From Rhodococcoides trifolii (lineage in GTDB: Bacteria; Actinomycetota; Actinomycetes; Mycobacteriales; Mycobacteriaceae): a stretch of 64,000 nucleotides of DNA. The DNA is taken from positions 558,001 through 622,000 of the forward strand of contig NZ_BMCU01000003.1 in NCBI RefSeq assembly GCF_014635345.1, given 5' to 3'. Numbering within the stretch: position 1 is the stretch's first letter; every line of letters begins with the position of its first letter. A program made the position numbers and the translations under genes. The notes beneath the pieces were generated by a model, which searched no databases, had not been told where the DNA came from, and worked only from the letters and a program-made list of their open reading frames with translations. Positions 12,529 to 20,729 of this stretch are shown one piece after another.

Positions 12529-13485
12529 GTGCCGACACAGCGATGGCAGAACGCCGCGGTCGCCGGTGCCGCGACGGTGCTTGCCGGATCCGGCGCCGGA
12601 ACGTTGTCGTGGGCCGCCTACCGCCACCTCATGGCGCAAGCTGCCGCGGCGCGCGGCGTCATCGGGCGCAGCACCGAGAAACCACCCGAAGCCGACGGTG
12701 TCTACACCGCAGGCAACGACCGGCCCGAACCGTGGCGACTCGGCAGTCACGCCGATCTGCATCTGATGATCTTCGGCGACTCGACCGCAGCCGGCATGGG
12801 CTGCACGGTGGCCGACGAGGTACCGGGTGTGCTCGTCGCCCGCGGTTTGGCCGAGGAGTCCGGAAAGCGAATCCGGCTCAGCACCAAGGCAATTCCAGGT
12901 GCGACGTCCAAGGGACTGAAGGGCCAGGTCGACGCGATGTTCGTCGCCGGTCCGCCGCCCGACGCAGCCGTCGTCCTCGTCGGGGCCAACGACGTCACCA
13001 AGAAGTTCTCCGTGGGATCGTCCGCCGCCCGTCTCGGCGAGGCCGTCGGACGCCTTCGCCGGAGCGGGGCGGTCGTGGTGGTCGGGACGTGTCCCGACCT
13101 CGGGGTGGTGCTTGCGATTCCGCAGCCCTTGCGAGCCGTCGTCCGAACGTGGGGGCACCAGCTCGCGCGAGCTCAGACGGAGGCGACGCTCAAAGCCGGT
13201 GGTCACCCGGTTGCCCTGGCCGATCTGCTGGCACCGGAGTTCCTCGCGGCGCCGGAGCGGATGTTGTCCGCCGACAACTTCCACCCGTCCGCCGCCGGGT
13301 ACGCGCTCGCGGCCGAGCAACTGTTGCCGGTGCTGGCCGCGGCACTGGGCGAATGGAACGGTGGCCCGTTGCCGACGCTGCCCGCGGTGTCCCAGGCCGC
13401 CGAGTCGCGGCGCCTGGCAGCGCGATTGACACACGCCGCGAACAGATTCGTACGCGCCACACCCGCCCCGCCGGGCGAGGGATAG
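12529..13485 (+). CDS. SGNH/GDSL-family hydrolase, membrane-anchored or exported
   Basis: 318 aa from GTG 12529. A Gly/Ala-rich N-terminal hydrophobic segment (about 9-25, AVAGAATVLAGSGAGTLSWAA) is a signal anchor. The SGNH blocks follow in order: IFGDSTAAGMG (catalytic Ser), AIPGATSKG, VVLVGANDVT (block III Asn) and the C-terminal DNFHPSAAGY (Asp-His). This is the Rv1075c-type esterase of mycobacteria, found at the same place beside cbs. Substrate is uncertain; related enzymes hydrolyse short acyl esters at the cell surface. The longer open frame upstream is antisense to cbs and was not used. Confidence 0.9.
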   Translation: MPTQRWQNAAVAGAATVLAGSGAGTLSWAAYRHLMAQAAAARGVIGRSTEKPPEADGVYTAGNDRPEPWRLGSHADLHLMIFGDSTAAGMGCTVADEVPGVLVARGLAEESGKRIRLSTKAIPGATSKGLKGQVDAMFVAGPPPDAAVVLVGANDVTKKFSVGSSAARLGEAVGRLRRSGAVVVVGTCPDLGVVLAIPQPLRAVVRTWGHQLARAQTEATLKAGGHPVALADLLAPEFLAAPERMLSADNFHPSAAGYALAAEQLLPVLAAALGEWNGGPLPTLPAVSQAAESRRLAARLTHAANRFVRATPAPPGEG

Positions 13486-13525
13486 ATTCGCAGTACTCAC
13501 ACCTTCATCGACGACAGGACAGTTC

Positions 13526-14743
13526 ATGCCCGAGGCAGTAATCGTCTCCATCGCCCGTTCACCCATCGGCCGCGCCGGCAAAGGCTCCCTGGTGAGCATG
13601 CGCCCGGACGACCTGGCTACTCAGATGGTCGCTGCGGCCCTGGAGAAGATTCCCGCGCTCGATCCCACCGACATCGACGACCTACTGATGGGCTGCGGTC
13701 TTCCGGGCGGCGAGCAGGGCTTCAACATCGGCCGCAACGTTGCCATCCAACTCGGCTACGACTTCCTCCCCGGCACCACCATCACGCGTTACTGCTCGTC
13801 CTCACTGCAGACCACCCGCATGGCCATGCACGCCATCCGGGCCGGCGAGGGGGACGTGTTCATCTCCGCCGGAGTCGAAACCGTCTCGCGCTTCGCCAAG
13901 GGCACGTCCGACTCCTGGCCCGACACCCACAACCCGATCTACGCCGACGCCGAGGCCACCAGCGCCGAGTTCCTCGCCGGTGGGAAGACCTGGGTCGACC
14001 CCCGCGAGGCCGGACAGTTGCCCGACGCCTACATCGCGATGGGCCAGACCGCCGAGAACGTAGCCCAGATCACCGGCATCACCCGCGAAGAGCAGGACCA
14101 CTGGGGCGTCCGCTCGCAGAACCGCGCCGAAGAGGCCATCAAGAACGGTCACTTCGAGAAGGAAATCACCCCGGTCACCCTCCCCGACGGAAGCGTGGTG
14201 AGCACGGACGACGGACCGCGCGCCGGGACGACGTACGACAAGGTCAGCGGCCTCAAGCCGATCTTCCGCCCGGACGGCACCATCACCGCCGGTAATGCAT
14301 GTCCGCTCAACGACGGCGCAGCCGCCCTGGTGATCATGTCCGACACCAAGGCCAAGGAGCTGGGCCTGACCCCGCTCGCCCGCATCGTGTCGACGGCCGT
14401 CACCGGCCTGTCGCCCGAGATCATGGGCCTCGGGCCCATCGAAGCGTCCAAGAAGGCACTCGCACTGGCCGGAAAGACGATCGACGACATCGACCTCGTC
14501 GAGATCAACGAAGCGTTCGCCGTCCAGGTCATCGGTTCGGCACGCGAGTTGAAGATCGACGAGGACAAGCTCAACGTCTCCGGCGGCGCCATCGCCCTCG
14601 GCCACCCGTTCGGCATGACCGGTGCGCGCATCACCGCGACGCTGCTCAACAACTTGACGGCGCACGACAAGCAGTTCGGTCTCGAAACCATGTGCGTCGG
14701 CGGTGGGCAAGGTATGGCGATGGTGCTCGAGCGCTTGAGCTGA
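13526..14743 (+). CDS. fadA: Acetyl-CoA C-acyltransferase (thiolase)
   Basis: Thiolase of 405 aa that either cleaves 3-ketoacyl-CoA in beta-oxidation or condenses two acetyl-CoA. Acylated cysteine is Cys90 in TITRYCSSSLQT. The histidine is in GGAIALGHPFGMTGAR (about 363) and the second cysteine is in MCVGGGQGMAM (about 393). The VEINEAFA motif precedes them. In mycobacteria the same position is held by fadA3. It has its own start 40 bp after the SGNH gene and ends in a strong terminator. The acyl-CoA dehydrogenase at 9088 is nearby but not co-oriented without interruption, so a shared pathway is only suggested. Confidence 0.94.
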   Translation: MPEAVIVSIARSPIGRAGKGSLVSMRPDDLATQMVAAALEKIPALDPTDIDDLLMGCGLPGGEQGFNIGRNVAIQLGYDFLPGTTITRYCSSSLQTTRMAMHAIRAGEGDVFISAGVETVSRFAKGTSDSWPDTHNPIYADAEATSAEFLAGGKTWVDPREAGQLPDAYIAMGQTAENVAQITGITREEQDHWGVRSQNRAEEAIKNGHFEKEITPVTLPDGSVVSTDDGPRAGTTYDKVSGLKPIFRPDGTITAGNACPLNDGAAALVIMSDTKAKELGLTPLARIVSTAVTGLSPEIMGLGPIEASKKALALAGKTIDDIDLVEINEAFAVQVIGSARELKIDEDKLNVSGGAIALGHPFGMTGARITATLLNNLTAHDKQFGLETMCVGGGQGMAMVLERLS

Positions 14744-14758
14744 CACATCGGTTGTCGA

Positions 14759-14792
14759 CGAAGCCCCCGGCGAACATTCGCCGGGGGCTTCG
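14759..14792 (+). terminator. Terminator after the thiolase gene
   Basis: Perfect 16-bp stem (14759-14774 with 14777-14792) around a two-base loop, 16 bp after the thiolase stop. It is one of the strongest hairpins in the window. Confidence 0.85.
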
Positions 14793-14882
14793 CTCGTGAG
14801 GGGATAGGAATGCCCCCTCATAATGGGCAGGTTTCGACCAGTGCAACGTGGCGTGCGTCACAGTTAGCCTAATTTCGTTCAA

Positions 14883-14902
14883 CCGTGCACAAACCTGCAC
14901 GG
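14883..14902. promoter_or_regulatory. Inverted repeat ahead of the YaaH-type transporter gene
   Basis: CCGTGCA-N6-TGCACGG, a perfect 7-bp dyad, lies 23 bp before the ATG of the transporter gene. Size and position fit an operator; the regulator is unknown. Confidence 0.4.
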
Positions 14903-14924
14903 CCGGCGTGATTAAGGAAATACC

Positions 14925-15563
14925 ATGACCTCCACCGACATTCGTTCCGACTCGACGCGCGCTGCGGCCGCAGTCCCGCCCGAGGTCGCGCCACCGGGAA
15001 ACCCCGCCTTGATCGGGGTTCCCACGTTCGTGGTGGGCGCGCTCGCCCTCGGATTGGTGTTGACCGGCTACGTCCCCGGCACGGCCACCGCAGCGTCGAT
15101 TCCGATCATTCTGTCCACGACGGCGATCGGCCAGCTTGTTGCCGCCATCTGGGCCGCATCGTTGGCGCAGAATGCGTTGGCGGCCATCTTCGGCACCTTC
15201 GCCGGGTTCTGGCTCAGCTACGCCGTGCTGGTTCTGGGCTTGACCAACAACTGGTTCGGCCTGTCGGAGGAGGACGCGGTGGGCGCACAGAAGTTGTTTC
15301 TGCTGACCTGGCTGATCGTCATCGTGCTGCTGACCCTCTCGACCCTGCACATGCCCCTCGCGTTCACGGTGCTGTTCACGCTCATCGACCTCGCGCTGCT
15401 GTTCGTGTTCATCGGCACGGCCAATGCGAGCACGACCGCGACACAGATCGGTGGGTACTTCGTCTTCTCGTTCACTCTGGTGGGCGCGTACCTGTTCGTC
15501 GATGCGATGGGGGCGGCAACGGGCGGTCGGAGCCTTCCGATGGGTCGGGCGGTACTGCACTAG
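14925..15563 (+). CDS. GPR1/FUN34/YaaH-type (acetate/succinate) membrane transporter
   Basis: 212 aa. A polar N terminus is followed by six hydrophobic segments beginning about residue 30. The family signature region is present as GNPALIGVPTF, near the start of helix 1, in place of the usual N-P-x-P-L-G-L. The final GGRSLPMGRAVLH tail is also typical. Members move acetate, succinate or ammonium across the plasma membrane. An alternative is the AmiS/UreI urea-amide channel family, which is similar in size and helix number; the NPxxxG motif favours YaaH. It is flanked by terminators, so it is a single-gene unit behind the CCGTGCA dyad. Confidence 0.75.
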   Translation: MTSTDIRSDSTRAAAAVPPEVAPPGNPALIGVPTFVVGALALGLVLTGYVPGTATAASIPIILSTTAIGQLVAAIWAASLAQNALAAIFGTFAGFWLSYAVLVLGLTNNWFGLSEEDAVGAQKLFLLTWLIVIVLLTLSTLHMPLAFTVLFTLIDLALLFVFIGTANASTTATQIGGYFVFSFTLVGAYLFVDAMGAATGGRSLPMGRAVLH

Positions 15564-15578
15564 GTCCGAGATGCGAAA

Positions 15579-15608
15579 AAGCCCCGGACGGCTAACCGTC
15601 CGGGGCTT
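15579..15608. terminator. Bidirectional terminator between transporter and Bax-inhibitor genes
   Basis: Perfect 13-bp stem (15579-15591 with 15596-15608) and a CTAA loop. On the minus strand it is followed by five T (15580-15576 read leftward), so it is a near-canonical intrinsic terminator for the Bax-inhibitor gene and can also stop the transporter transcript. Confidence 0.88.
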
Positions 15609-15620
15609 CTTCAGTTGGTA

Positions 15621-16463
15621 CTAGTCGTTGTTGAAGTAGCTCAGCAGTCGCAGGATCTCGACGTACAGCCAGACCAAGGTGATGGTCAGGCCGAACGCGA
15701 CGCCCCAGGCTGCCTTCTCCGGCGCCTGCGCGCGGATGAGCTGGTCGGCGGCGTCGAAGTCGAGAAGGAAGCTGAATGCGGCGATGCCGATGCAGACGAG
15801 GCTGAAGATGATGGCGATGGTGCCGCCGTCACGCAGGCCGAGTCCGCCCGCGGTGAAGAAGCTGGCGACCAGGTTGCCGAGCATCAGGACCACGACGCCG
15901 ATGAGTGCGCCGACGATCATGCGGGTCAGGCGCGGCGTGACGCGGATCGCGCCGGTCTTGTAGACGACCAGCATTCCGAAGAACACACCGAATGTGCCGA
16001 GGACGGCTTGCGCGATGAGGGCGCTGCCGCCGGCGCCACCGAACTCGATGCCGGTGAACAGGTACGACAGTGCACCGAGGAAGACACCTTCGGCTGCGGC
16101 GTACGTGAGGACGATGGCCGGGTTGTCCATCTTGCGGCCGAACGTGGCGACGAGGACCAGCACGAAGCCGATCAGTCCGCCGCCGATGACCAGCGGAGCC
16201 GCGAGGCCCGGATCGTTGCCGACGAGCAGGTAGGAGATGACGGCAGCCACGGTGAGGACACCGAGGGTGATGCCCGTCTTCATGACGACATCGTCGATCG
16301 TCATTGCGCGCTGCGCGTTGCCGGTCTGGTACGGCTGTGGGGCCTGTGGCTGACCGAACTGCGTTGCCTGGGCGGCACCGGCGGTGGCCGAACCGAACGT
16401 GGCGTAGCCGCCGCCCTGCTGCTTGGGCAGATTGCGGAACACCGGGTTGCTGGAGGTGCGCAC
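15621..16463 (-). CDS. Bax inhibitor-1 / YccA family membrane protein
   Basis: 280 aa from GTG 16463, where the conserved family N terminus (RTSSNPVFRNLPKQ) begins. AGAAGGGA sits 8-9 bases upstream, while a longer in-frame start lacks any conservation. A Gln/Ala-rich soluble stretch of about 50 residues is followed by seven hydrophobic helices, the last ones carrying the FSFLLDFDAADQLI pattern with the Asp pair of this fold. Members are calcium or proton leak channels in eukaryotes and some bacteria; the role in actinobacteria is not known. It is divergent from the acidic DUF5709 gene. Confidence 0.9.
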   Translation of the reverse strand: MRTSSNPVFRNLPKQQGGGYATFGSATAGAAQATQFGQPQAPQPYQTGNAQRAMTIDDVVMKTGITLGVLTVAAVISYLLVGNDPGLAAPLVIGGGLIGFVLVLVATFGRKMDNPAIVLTYAAAEGVFLGALSYLFTGIEFGGAGGSALIAQAVLGTFGVFFGMLVVYKTGAIRVTPRLTRMIVGALIGVVVLMLGNLVASFFTAGGLGLRDGGTIAIIFSLVCIGIAAFSFLLDFDAADQLIRAQAPEKAAWGVAFGLTITLVWLYVEILRLLSYFNND

Positions 16464-16622
16464 CGTGTCTCGTCCCTTCTCGAAGTGGTTCTGGAGCGTG
16501 TGATCAGTGAACGCTCGACATCCGGACAAAAGTTCCCGCCGCCGCCGAGTCGATCGGACAAATCGGACTCTACCGCGCGGGCGGCACGTTTCGCCCCTCG
16601 TGCCAGCGGGCAGAATAGGACC

Positions 16623-17060
16623 ATGAGTATCGAAGACGGACCCGGTGACACCCTCGACCCGAGCGAAAGCGTCGACTCCGACGAGGTGCGCAACGCCGAC
16701 GGGGACGACGTGGTCACTCCTCCCGACTCTTGGTCGGAGGCGGACAAGTTCGGCACCACCGAGCGTGAGGCGCTCGAAGGTGAGTCCCTCGACATGAAGC
16801 TGGCCGAAGAAGAGCCCGACATCGCGCTCGAGGAAGACCTCGATGTGCCGGTCGCCGTCACGCCCGACGACGAGTTGACGGAAGACCTCGTGGACCGGGT
16901 CGTCGACAGCGACGACGAGGACGACTACATCGCCGATCCGGACCCGATCGAGGGAAGCAAGGCAGCCGACGTCGTCGACGGTGTGGTTGTCGAGGACTCG
17001 CGCGTCGACCGCGGCCAGATCGACGGATCTCCCGAAGACGGAGAGTCCTTGTTCGACTAG
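16623..17060 (+). CDS. Acidic DUF5709 protein
   Basis: 145 aa with an extremely acidic, probably disordered composition. The DUF5709 core pattern is visible: a WSEADKFGTTEREALEGESL segment leads into the KLAEEEPDI motif at about 60-68. Short Asp-Pro-rich repeats follow (DDELTEDLVDRVVDSDDEDD). There is no signal peptide or membrane span. The family is confined to actinobacteria and has no assigned function. It ends 4 bp from the convergent methyltransferase gene. Confidence 0.8.
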   Translation: MSIEDGPGDTLDPSESVDSDEVRNADGDDVVTPPDSWSEADKFGTTEREALEGESLDMKLAEEEPDIALEEDLDVPVAVTPDDELTEDLVDRVVDSDDEDDYIADPDPIEGSKAADVVDGVVVEDSRVDRGQIDGSPEDGESLFD

Positions 17061-17064
17061 GTCC

Positions 17065-18192
17065 TCACCGCACCGATCGGGTGACGGTGAACTTCGCGTT
17101 CCGACCCACGGTGTCGGTGGGGCCGACCACTCGGCCCAGCATCGGGCGGAAGTGAAGGTGCGCGTTGTGCACCGTCCAGAGTTCGCCGCCGGGCCGTAGG
17201 ACTCTCTTTGCTGCGGCGAACAGTTTCTCGGCGCCGCCGGTGTGGACGGCCGCGTTCTCGTGGAACGGCGGATTGCACAGGATCAGGTCGACGGAACTGT
17301 CCGACATCGACGCCATCGCGTCGTCGCGCATCACCTCGACGGCGACGCCCGCCTTGGTCGCAGTGGCGAGTGTCGACGCCACCGCCGCCGACGACCGGTC
17401 CGTAGCCACCACGGTGGCCGCGGGTCGGCGACGGGCGGCCTCGACTGCGAGAATCCCTGTCCCACAACCCAGGTCGACGATGATGTGTGCGTCGGGGCGC
17501 ATCGTGTCGAGAAAACTCATCAGGAATCTGGTTCCGACGTCGTATTTGTCGCCGGCGAACACTGCGCCGTGTGCCACCACGTCGAGATCGAGTTCGTCGA
17601 TTCTCGACGTGACCGGATACGAGAAATCCGTCCGAACGATCGGACCCGACGCGATCAACCCGCGCGACTTCTGCGCTGCCCTGGTGGCCTGTACGTCCGT
17701 GAAACTGTGCGCGAGAACATCGTTCATCGATCGGGTCATGTGCTTGACGCGGCCGGCCGCGTACAGCCGAACCGTCGGCGATGCCCATCGCGCGACGGTC
17801 TCGGCAAGTTCGGTCAATTCCGCGAGCGCCCTGGGCAATTGGAGCAGGACCACTTCTGCTCCGGCCACGAGTTCTTCTCCGAGAGGGAGATTACGGTATC
17901 CGCCGACGACGCCTGTCGCGGACGCGTTGCGTGCCAACGCAATCTCGCCGGTCAGGGCATCTTGGTGCACGCGTACATCGGTCGCGCCCAGAGTGCCGGC
18001 GGCTCCGAGGGTCAGCGCGCCGTAGCGGTCGCCGATCACCACCACCGACCCGGCGTCGGCGCCCAGGACCGCGTCACCGGCTGCGGCGAGAATCAACCGG
18101 TCCGACGCGTCGTAGGCGAACAAATTGACCGCCTCGACATCGGGAGCCCGTCGGAGTTGGGAGAAGATCGTCTCGAGGTCGGCCACCGACAC
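17065..18192 (-). CDS. RlmG/RsmC-type rRNA (guanine-N2) methyltransferase-like protein
   Basis: Class I SAM methyltransferase of about 375 aa, the size of RlmG, which methylates a guanine of 23S rRNA at N2. The duplicated architecture is visible: an N-terminal degenerate half, then a C-terminal catalytic half with VDLGCGTGILAVEAARR (SAM loop, about 226-242) and LILCNPPFHENAAVHTG (the NPPF motif that contacts the target base). Start is uncertain. GTG 18192 opens at the conserved SVADLETIFSQL; a GTG at 18276 or ATG at 18318 would add 28-42 unconserved residues, the latter starting inside the BioQ-type operator. Confidence 0.82.
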   Translation of the reverse strand: MSVADLETIFSQLRRAPDVEAVNLFAYDASDRLILAAAGDAVLGADAGSVVVIGDRYGALTLGAAGTLGATDVRVHQDALTGEIALARNASATGVVGGYRNLPLGEELVAGAEVVLLQLPRALAELTELAETVARWASPTVRLYAAGRVKHMTRSMNDVLAHSFTDVQATRAAQKSRGLIASGPIVRTDFSYPVTSRIDELDLDVVAHGAVFAGDKYDVGTRFLMSFLDTMRPDAHIIVDLGCGTGILAVEAARRRPAATVVATDRSSAAVASTLATATKAGVAVEVMRDDAMASMSDSSVDLILCNPPFHENAAVHTGGAEKLFAAAKRVLRPGGELWTVHNAHLHFRPMLGRVVGPTDTVGRNAKFTVTRSVR

Positions 18193-18291
18193 ATTCTTGC
18201 GCAGCCGCGGGAAGGCCGGAGGCCGGCCGGCAATATCCGCGGGAGTCCGGAGGCCGGCCGGCGTTATTTGCACCACGTGCGGCGCCCGGGC

Positions 18292-18344
18292 TAACTTACG
18301 GCCACAGAACTTGAACACCGTTCAAGTCCGGCGAAGGAGTATTC
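18292..18344 (+). promoter_or_regulatory. bioYMN promoter with BioQ-type operator
   Basis: A -10-like TAACTT at 18292-18297 is followed by the perfect dyad ACTTGAAC-ACC-GTTCAAGT at 18309-18327, and then a GAAGGAG ribosome site before the bioY GTG. The dyad contains TGAAC-N3-GTTCA, which closely matches the published corynebacterial/mycobacterial BioQ box (TGAAC-N3-GTTAC type). Its place just after the -10 fits repression when biotin is plentiful. The bioQ gene is not in this window. Confidence 0.75.
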
Positions 18345-18935
18345 GTGTCACAGTCTCGTTTCTCGGCACGCGACATCGCGCAGGTCGCTGTCTTCGCGGC
18401 ACTCATCGCGGCGCTCGGGCTTCCCGGTTCCATCACCGTCGGCATCAGTGGTGTGCCGATCACGGTGCAGTCGCTCGGCATCATCCTCGCCGGAGCAATC
18501 CTCGGCCCTCGCAAGGGCACGGCTGCCGTCCTGGTACTCCTGGCCCTGGTGGCCATGGGCCTTCCACTGCTGTCGGGCGGACGCGGGGGTCTCGGAGTAT
18601 TTGCCGGCACCACCGTCGGGTATCTCGTCGGTTGGGTGTTCGGCGCTCTGGTGATCGGCCTACTGACCGCCCGTATCCTGCCGAAGTACCCGCTCTGGGC
18701 GGGCTTGGTGGTGAACGTGATCGGCGGAATCGTCGTCATCTACTTCTTCGGCGTCCTCGGCGTGGTCCTGCGCACCGACCTCGGAGTCGCAGCAGCCACC
18801 ACGTCCATCTTCGCGTACATCCCCGGTGATCTCGTGAAGGTCGTCATCGCAGCCGTGGTCGCCAAGGGTGTGCACCGTGCCTACCCGGGACTGATTCGGT
18901 CGGCACCGTCGTCGCTGCGGCCTGCAGACGTGTGA
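18345..18935 (+). CDS. bioY: Biotin transporter substrate-binding subunit BioY
   Basis: S-component of the energy-coupling-factor (ECF) biotin importer; binds biotin in the plasma membrane. 196 aa with six hydrophobic helices and the family core GLPGSITVGISGVPITVQSLGIILAGAILGPRKG near residues 25-60, containing the GxxxPITxQ pattern. GTG 18345 follows a strong GAAGGAG. Directly upstream is the BioQ-type operator, so expression should rise in biotin limitation. bioM and bioN follow, giving the complete three-gene transporter that corynebacteria and rhodococci use. Confidence 0.95.
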   Translation: MSQSRFSARDIAQVAVFAALIAALGLPGSITVGISGVPITVQSLGIILAGAILGPRKGTAAVLVLLALVAMGLPLLSGGRGGLGVFAGTTVGYLVGWVFGALVIGLLTARILPKYPLWAGLVVNVIGGIVVIYFFGVLGVVLRTDLGVAAATTSIFAYIPGDLVKVVIAAVVAKGVHRAYPGLIRSAPSSLRPADV

Positions 18936-18963
18936 CGGACGGCCCGACGGGCACACTTGCCGC

Positions 18964-19644
18964 ATGAGCGTCATCAGGTTCGACGGTGTCTCCCACGCCT
19001 ACGGCGAGCGACGCGTTCTGTCCGGGATCGATCTCGAACTCACCGAGCACCGTATCGGCATCATCGGCTCGAACGGTTCGGGCAAGTCCACTCTGGCTCG
19101 CATGATCAACGGTCTGGTCACACCGTCGTCGGGGAAGGTGACAGTCGACGGCCTCGACGTCTCCCGCAAGGGGGGCGAGGTGCGACGCAAGGTCGGGTTC
19201 GTCTTCACCGATCCCGACAATCAGATCGTGATGCCCACTGTCGGTGAGGATCTGGCCTTCTCGCTCCGTCGGTCGAAACTACCCAGAAGCGTGGTTGCCG
19301 AACGCGTTCAGAGCATGCTGGAGCGGTTCCGGCTCGACGGTCACGCCGATCACCCTGCGCATCTCCTGTCCGGTGGGCAGAAACAGATGTTGGCCATCGG
19401 GGCGGTCCTGATCCGAGAACCAGAAGTGATCGTGGCGGACGAACCGACCACGTTGCTCGATCTTCGGAACGCGCGGATGGTGACGGACGTACTCACCTCG
19501 GTAGACCAGCAAGTCATCGTGGTGACCCATCAACTGGCGCTGCTGAACGGATTCGACCGGGTTGTCGTGATACACGAGGGGGCCGTCGTCCACGACGGCA
19601 CACCCACCGATGCAGTACCCGCATACGAGAAGTTGCTGGCGTGA
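18964..19644 (+). CDS. bioM: Biotin ECF transporter ATPase BioM
   Basis: ATP-binding subunit that powers biotin uptake through BioY. 226 aa, ABC ATPase. Walker A is GSNGSGKST (35-43), the Q-loop is FTDPDNQIVMPTV, the signature is LLSGGQKQM, Walker B is VIVADEPTTLLD, and the switch His is in VVTHQLALL. The reduced length is typical of bacterial ECF ATPases. It starts 28 bp after bioY and its TGA overlaps the bioN GTG (GTGA at 19641-19644), so BioM and BioN synthesis is coupled. Confidence 0.94.
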   Translation: MSVIRFDGVSHAYGERRVLSGIDLELTEHRIGIIGSNGSGKSTLARMINGLVTPSSGKVTVDGLDVSRKGGEVRRKVGFVFTDPDNQIVMPTVGEDLAFSLRRSKLPRSVVAERVQSMLERFRLDGHADHPAHLLSGGQKQMLAIGAVLIREPEVIVADEPTTLLDLRNARMVTDVLTSVDQQVIVVTHQLALLNGFDRVVVIHEGAVVHDGTPTDAVPAYEKLLA

Positions 19645-20243
19645 TCGGGCTCTACCAGCCGGGGACGTCGCTCCTGCATCGGCTTTCGGCCGGCACCAAG
19701 CTTCTCGGGTTGATGATCACGATCATCGCACTCCTGTTGTTCGTTCGGCGCCCGCTCGACGTCGGTGTCGCCGCCGTCGGCGTGGCCGCACTGTTCGCGG
19801 TGGCGCGTATACGTCCGAAGGTCGTTCTCGCGCAACTACGTCCGATGGTGTGGATGCTCGCCGTCATCGCGATCTTTCAGGTGATCCTGACGTCGCCGTC
19901 GCGCGCGGTGGTCGTGTGCGGCAGCCTGCTGCTGTCCGTCGCGCTCGCCAGCGTCGTGACCCTGACGACGCGGGTCACCGCCATGCTCGACACCACCTCT
20001 CGCGTACTCGGTCCGTTGCGGAGGTTCGGCGTCGACCCGGATCGAGTGGGTTTGCTTCTGGCGCTGACCATTCGGTGCGTTCCATTGCTGGCCGGGATCG
20101 TGCGCGACGTCTCGGACGCTCGTAAGGCACGGGGGCTGCAATGGTCGCTGACCGCACTCGCCACCCCGGTCATCGTTCGTGCCCTGCGTACAGCGGACGC
20201 CCTCGGGGATTCGCTGCTCGCGCGCGGCGTCGACGATGACTGA
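19641..20243 (+). CDS. bioN: Biotin ECF transporter transmembrane T-component BioN
   Basis: T-component that links the BioM ATPase to BioY. 200 aa, about five hydrophobic segments, starting with the typical YQPGTSLLHRLSAGTKLL. The ECF coupling-helix motif is visible as SDARKARGLQWS (Ala-Arg-Gly, about residues 154-165). Start is the GTG overlapping the bioM stop. Its own stop overlaps an ATG (ATGACTGA, 20236-20243) that once opened the next gene, now a pseudogene; the biotin operon therefore originally had a fourth coupled member. Confidence 0.92.
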   Translation: MIGLYQPGTSLLHRLSAGTKLLGLMITIIALLLFVRRPLDVGVAAVGVAALFAVARIRPKVVLAQLRPMVWMLAVIAIFQVILTSPSRAVVVCGSLLLSVALASVVTLTTRVTAMLDTTSRVLGPLRRFGVDPDRVGLLLALTIRCVPLLAGIVRDVSDARKARGLQWSLTALATPVIVRALRTADALGDSLLARGVDDD

Positions 20244-20729
20244 CCTTCTCACCCACCGAATTTGCGCTGGGTCTCGGATGCACCCGACGCCCTCGCCGTG
20301 GTCACAGCGGCCGGCGTGTACTCGTATCGCGAACTCGGTGACGCCGTCTCGACGGTATCTCGGGTGGTGAGCGGCGCCGATCGGGTCGCCGCACTTCCCA
20401 CAGAGACATGCTGTTCGAGGGCTACTTGACCGAGAGAGGGGTCGAACCAGCAGAGGTGGAACGGGCGTTGATGTCGTGCGACGGAATCCGCGACTCCGCA
20501 TGCGTCGGCGTTCCGGACGCGCACCGGGGAGAGATTCCCGTTGCCGTTGTCGTGACGACCGACTCAGCACTCGACACCCCGACGGTTCCGCGCCCACCTG
20601 CGTCGACTTCTTCCCGAACCCTTGATGCCGGCGCTTCTCTGCCGAGCGCCAACCCTTGCCCGCACCGCGCGCGGCAAAGTGGACCGTTCCGCCCTGCTCG
20701 AAGCACTGCAGTCGCTACCTCGCCTGTAA
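20236..20729 (+). pseudogene. Remnant of an AMP-binding (acyl-CoA synthetase type) enzyme fused to the end of bioYMN
   Basis: Pieces of both ends of an ANL-superfamily adenylating enzyme are readable in three frames. ATG 20236 overlaps the bioN stop and gives MTDLLTHR; a frameshift near 20259 leads to WVSDAPDALAVVTAAGVYSY and RELGDAVSTV, the N-terminal region. Near 20395 the text jumps to MLFEGYLTERGVEPAEVERA and RGEIPVAVVV, the C-terminal domain, so roughly 300 codons are missing. A further frameshift near 20575 leads to RTARGKVDRSALLEALQSLP with the catalytic Lys of motif A10, ending TAA 20727-20729. The intact ancestor was translationally coupled to bioN, which suggests a fatty-acyl or biotin-related adenylation partner (inference). 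Confidence 0.85.

Noticed and set aside
14864..14872. TTAGCCTAA, the core of an IdeR (iron) box, upstream of the YaaH-type transporter
   Set aside because: Only the central nine bases fit; the flanking bases match the 19-bp consensus poorly (about 11 of 19), and the gene has no iron link.
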